Positions 27,101 through 33,100 of a stretch of DNA of 64,000 nt are shown in pieces; position 1 is the stretch's first letter; each line of letters begins with the position of its first letter. A model generated the notes under the pieces. The model was not told the origin of the DNA. It did not search any database and was given only the letters and a program-made list of their open reading frames with translations. Source of the DNA: Sipunculus nudus (Eukaryota > Annelida > Sipuncula > Golfingiida > Sipunculidae); the NCBI GenBank assembly GCA_026874595.1, contig CM049313.1:59915159-59979158 (forward strand), given 5' to 3'. A program made the position numbers and the translations under genes.

Positions 27101-30100
27101 GGTTATCACAGAGAAATGTTCTTGTAGTGGCAGCACTCTGTTACTGACACCTGTCATAGCCACTTCTCTATTACATTCTCTGAATTACAGGTATCCCTCT
27201 AATCTTTCTATTATAACATCCTCAATCACAGGTGCCTCTCTATTACAAACACTTCTTTATTACATACACCTCTCTATTACAAACACCTCTTTATCACAAA
27301 CACCATTCTTATACAAACACCTTTCTTTTACAAACACATCTCTATCACATACAACTCTCTGTCACAGGCACCTCAGGTAATACCACCTCTCTGTTATAAT
27401 ATCCTCAATCACCTGTGCGTCTCTATTAAAAAAAAACCTCTTTATTACATATACTTCTGTATTACAAACACCTCTTTATTACATACACCTCTCTGTCACA
27501 GGCACCTCAGGTAAAACCACCTCTCTGTTATAACATCCTCAATCACCTGTGTGTCTCCATTAAAAAAAAACTCTTTATTGTATCCCCAGACAAAGTTGGG
27601 GGATACTATGTTTTCATACCGGTTCCCCCGCCGCTGCCGCACAAAAATCTTGTTGGCGCGATAACTCAAAAAATATTTCACTGATCTTTACCTAACTTGG
27701 TATATGTATAGATATGGATGAGAGGACGACGCCTATTTAAAATGAGGTCATGACCTTGACTAGGAGAGTGTCCTCAACCTTGAATAGGTCCAATTTTTGG
27801 GAAAATCACACAAATTCTTAAATTTCTCAAGAAATCTTGCATGGATTGATGGAAGATCATGGATAGGGTTGTCATTTTCCAGAAAATGGTGGCGCCACCT
27901 ATTATTCTTCACTTGTTTTCGTGCCGTTTAATACCCCCCAAATTGCTACTTGACAGTACTGTGAGCATTATAAATCAAAAACTAATGGACAGATTTCTTT
28001 CATATTATGCATATACATAGATATGGGTTATGGGAGGATGTTTATTTAAATTGGGGTCATGATCTTTCCTGTGACAGTGGCCTTGACCTTGAATATTGCC
28101 ATATATGGTGAAGATCACACAAAATCATTAATATCTCAATAAGGGATGCATGGATTGGTCCAAAAATCAACTTGACTGAAGATCTTGGATAGTGTTGTCA
28201 TGTACAGGAAACTGATAGCGCCACCTGTTATTCTTTTACTTGTTTTCGTGCCGTTTAATACCCCATCATTGCCACTTAACAGTACTGTGAGCATTATAAG
28301 TAAAAAACTAATGAACAGATTTCTTTCATATTATGCATATACATAGACAGGGGTTATGGGATGATGTATATATAAGTTGGGGTCATGACCTTTCCTATTA
28401 GAGTGGCCTTGACCTTGAATATTGCCATATATTGTGAAAATTACACAAAATCATTAATATCTCAATAAGGGATGCATGGATTGGTCCAAAAATCAACTTG
28501 ATCAAAGATCTTGGATAGTATTGTCATGTTCGTGAAACTGGTGGCGTCACCTGTGATTTTTTTACTTGTTTTCTTGCTGTTTAATACCCCATCATTGCCA
28601 CTTAACAGTACTGTGAGCATTATAAGTCAAAAACTAATGGACAGATTTCTTTCATATTATGCATATACATAGATATGGGTTATGGGATGATGTTTATTTA
28701 AATTGGGGTCATGATCTTTCCTATTAGAGTGGCCTTGACCTTGAATATTGCCATATATGGTGAAAATCACACAAAATCATTAATATCTCAATAAGGGATG
28801 CATTGATTGGTCCAAAAATCAACTTGACTGAAGATCTTGGATAGTGTCGTCATATACGGGAAACTGATAGCGCCACCTGTTATTCTTTTACTTGTTTTCA
28901 TGCCGTTTAATACCCCATCATTGCCACTTAACAGTACTGTGAGCATTATATGTCAAAAACTAATGGACAGATTTCTTTCATATTATGCATGTACATAGAC
29001 ATTGGAAAGGGGATGATGTATATTGAAATTAGGGTCATGACCTTTTCTATGATAGTGACCTTTTCTATTAGTGTGGTCTGATATTAATTGTTGCTGAAGA
29101 TGGGGGGCCTATTCTTAAAGGGGGAGGATTAATTGTCTGGGGATACTATGGCACCTGGGGTGCCAAGAAATATCTAGTTACATATACTTCTTTATTACAA
29201 CACCTCTTTATTACATACACCTCTCTGTCACAGGCACCTCAGGTAAAACCACCTCTCTGTTATAATATCCTCAACCACAGGTGCCTCTCTACTACAAACA
29301 CCTGTTAATCACATACACCTCTCTGTTATAAACACCTCATTATAACATGCACCTCTTTATTACATACACTTCTGTTACATGCAGTCAGGCACCTCTGGTA
29401 AAAATTACCTCACTATCAAAACATCCTCAATCACAGGTGCCTCTATATTACAAAAACCTGTATATAACCTACACCTCTCTATTACAAACACCCCTTTATA
29501 ACATGCACCTCTTTATTACAGACACCTTGTATAACCACCTCTGTTTATAACTTACTCAATCACAGGTTCCTCTCTGTTACAAAAACCTATTTATTACATA
29601 CACCTCCCTGTTACAGACAACTCTTGTCATTACAGGCAATTCTTGTCCATGGACATTTGATGCAGTCCTGTAAAAATTATATATGGAGGTTAATCACCTC
29701 TTGAAAGGGTCTCAAATTAGCAAACAATAGATGTCCAGTGTCTGTAATTTTGAGGTTCCACTTTACATGACAGAGTAATAAAAATAGTAATTGCTGTGGT
29801 TATGTAAGGGTGTATAATTTTAATCCTGTAATCTAGGTTACCATTGAACTGCTGAAGCTGTTGAAGAAGGCACCACTAGAACACTACAAGAACTGCTTCA
29901 TGAACCTGGCACTGCCTGTCATGCTGTTCTCTGAACCTGGAGCCACACAGAAACAGACATTTGGGTAGGCGAACAAGAGCAACCTCCACACAGTTTCCAA
30001 TAAAAAATTGCAACCTCCGATCAGAACTACTAATAGCTTTGGTAGCCTGTAAAATATAGCACTGATACCTCTTCTGTCTTTGTGATTAAGCAATAAAAGA

Positions 30101-33100
30101 TCATCTGGGATAGCTAAGAGACTAGTGGTTAAAGTATTAGACTTTGAAGTGGAATGTCCTCAATAATATGTATATGCTGCCCTCTGTTGGACAAGCAGTA
30201 ACTTATCTTTAAAAATACACACAGGTACATGCATGTAAATATATACCACAAGCTTATGAATCTCTATAAATTGGGCTTTACTGTAGAGTTTTATGATAAT
30301 AATTGAATAGCCTTGAACAGAATACAACTAAAGCAAATAAACATATGAAGTTGAGCAAGTCCGCACTTTGACCAGAATCAGCACTTGACAACAAAGGATG
30401 CTTTTCGCCTTCAGCTGATAGCAGGGTTGAAAACTTTATATACTGGTACACATAATGTAATTTCTCCAGTTTTGTTATGTGTTTTATCAAATGTGTTTAT
30501 TATCGTATTGCTGTAAAGTAAGACCCCATTTAAAGGTGCCCATTCACCTACCTTTTAAAAAATAATTCATGTGATTTCCGGTTTCCTCTGTCTTAGACTG
30601 ACAATGTATTAATGATTTAAGGGTAATTTTTGGTTGTGAAAAGTTCTTATAAGGCCTTCATGAAGGATGTATGAAATTGTATATTAACAACATGTTTGAA
30701 AACACAGCAATGATAACAAACTGAAAAAACATGTTACCTAAGGTGATAGGTTGCAAATATGTGGAGGTATGGTCACCTGTTGCAAAACGCAATTGGCAAA
30801 GCTCTGGCTTATCAGACTTGCTGCAGGATACCCTTGTTGAATTTGTTCTGATTATTTTTGCAGGCCCCAAAATATTATAAACACTTTGATATAAACAAAA
30901 CAAGCAGCCTGTGTGCAGTGAGGGCCATGTTTTCTGGCCTATTTTTAGCGAACCTGTGAGTTTATGCGATGGTGTGGCGGCGACCTTCGTGTGTCGTGCG
31001 TCGTCTGTACGTTAACCATAGCTATCTAAAAAATGGCAGGAGCCAGCATCACCAATTTTTTTGCAAATAATCACTTATCCAAAAAACTATATCGGATTTT
31101 GTTTATTTTTTTTCTAACTGCATTTTCTTAGATTTTATAGGGAAAAAGCTAAAAAAAGCTTTAAAAATCTTCTGCTCTGAAACTGTCCAGCGAACTTGTC
31201 CAATATATCACAGAAATGATCCTTGGAATAATCTTTCTCAAGTTTGTTCGAATGGTTCAAGTTCGGAGATTTTTGGCAGAGTTACAGGAGGTTGAACTTT
31301 GTTAATTGTGCAAAAAAGCATATTAAAATTTAAATCTCAGAAACGGCTAGAGCTATAATGACCAAATTTTATATCAATGTTTGTCACATATGTCATATCT
31401 GATTTTGAGGTATTGGTGGCGCCACCTACATTGATGTGTTTTTTACAAGCGAAAATGTAATTTTAAACTCTTCTAGCCTATACACTGATTTATGATGAAA
31501 CTGTTCAGCTGATTGGTTAAAACTTTACAAGAATTATTCTTTGGTAGGGTTCTGCCAGTTTTATAAGAATAGATTGGGTAAATACAGTTTTAAAAAAGCA
31601 TTGTAGCCATTTGAAAAAGGCTTTCTGTATTTGAAAACAGATTTGACTTCATGCAGCCAAGTCAAGAGGTCACTCAGTACAAACAGGTGGGGTCCAGACA
31701 TCACTATGGCAACTGACCTGGCTGGGGGGGGGATGTCTAGTCAATGTGTCTAGACGTCTAGACACATTGCTAGACGTCTGGATACAATGTTTAGATGCAG
31801 AATTCCCAGATTATTGGAACTATATCTTTAACTGTTTGAAAAAACATGGTTTGCATTTTAAGCAAATCTGGTTTATCATCAGGTCACATGTGAACTGCTG
31901 CACCTTCATTTTTGGTTGACCTCTGACCTTTCCTTGCTGCCAAGTGTCCATTTGTGCGTCTGTTTCCACACATAAACCGACATTTCTCGGGAACCGTTTG
32001 ACCAATCAGGCTAAAAATTTTGCACAAATGTAGCCCTTTGATAGCTTTATAACATACACTAAAAATGGTGGCGCCACCTGCAACCACTTTTGCACAGCGT
32101 CCATCTGTTCATCTGCCTTGGGATAATATTACTCATCTCAGCAGTGGTTTGACTTATCCACCTGAAATTTTGCAGGTTTATACATCCTGGACAGCTTTCT
32201 CGATTTTATGACAGGTGTCGCCACCTACATTCACATCTCACATAGCTCTTCATCATAGGCAAAACTGGTGGTGCCACCTGCAACCATTTATGCACAGCTT
32301 CCATCTGTTCATCTGTCTTAGGTTAAAATCACTCATATCTCAGCAGTGGTTTGACTTTTCCACTTGAAATTTTGCAGGTATTTTACATCCTTGACAGCTT
32401 TCTTGATTTTATGACAGGTGGCGCCACCTACATTCATGTTTACTCTGCAGACATTCAAGCTCATATTTCGGGAACTGTTTGACAGATTGGGCCAAAATTT
32501 TGCTTGTGTATAGATCTCACATAGCTCTTTATTATAGCCAAAACTGGTGGCGCCACCTGCAACCACTTATGCCCAGCATCCATCTGTTCATCTGCCTTTG
32601 GATAATATCACTCGTATCTCAGCAGTGGTTTGACTTATCCACCTGAAATTTTGCAGGTTTATACATCCTGGACAGCTTTCTCGATTTATGACAGGTGGCG
32701 CCACCTACATTCACATTTACACTGCAGACATCCAAGCTCATATCTCGGGAACCATTTGACTGATTGGGCAAAAAGTTTGCATGTGTATAGATCTCACATA
32801 GCTCTTCATCATAGGCAAAACTGGTGGCGCCACCTGCAACCACTTTTGCACAGCGTCCATCTGTTCATCTGCCTTGGGATAAAATCGCTCATATCTCAGC
32901 AGTGGTTTGACTTATCCACCTGAAATTTTGCAGGTTTATACATCATGGACAGGTTTCTTGATTTTATGACAGGTGGTGCATCCTACATTCACATTTACTC
33001 TGCAGACATCCAAGGTCATATCTCGGAAACAGTTTGACCGATTAGGCCAAAATTTTGCATGTAAATAGATCTCATATAGCTCTTCATCATAGGCAAAACT

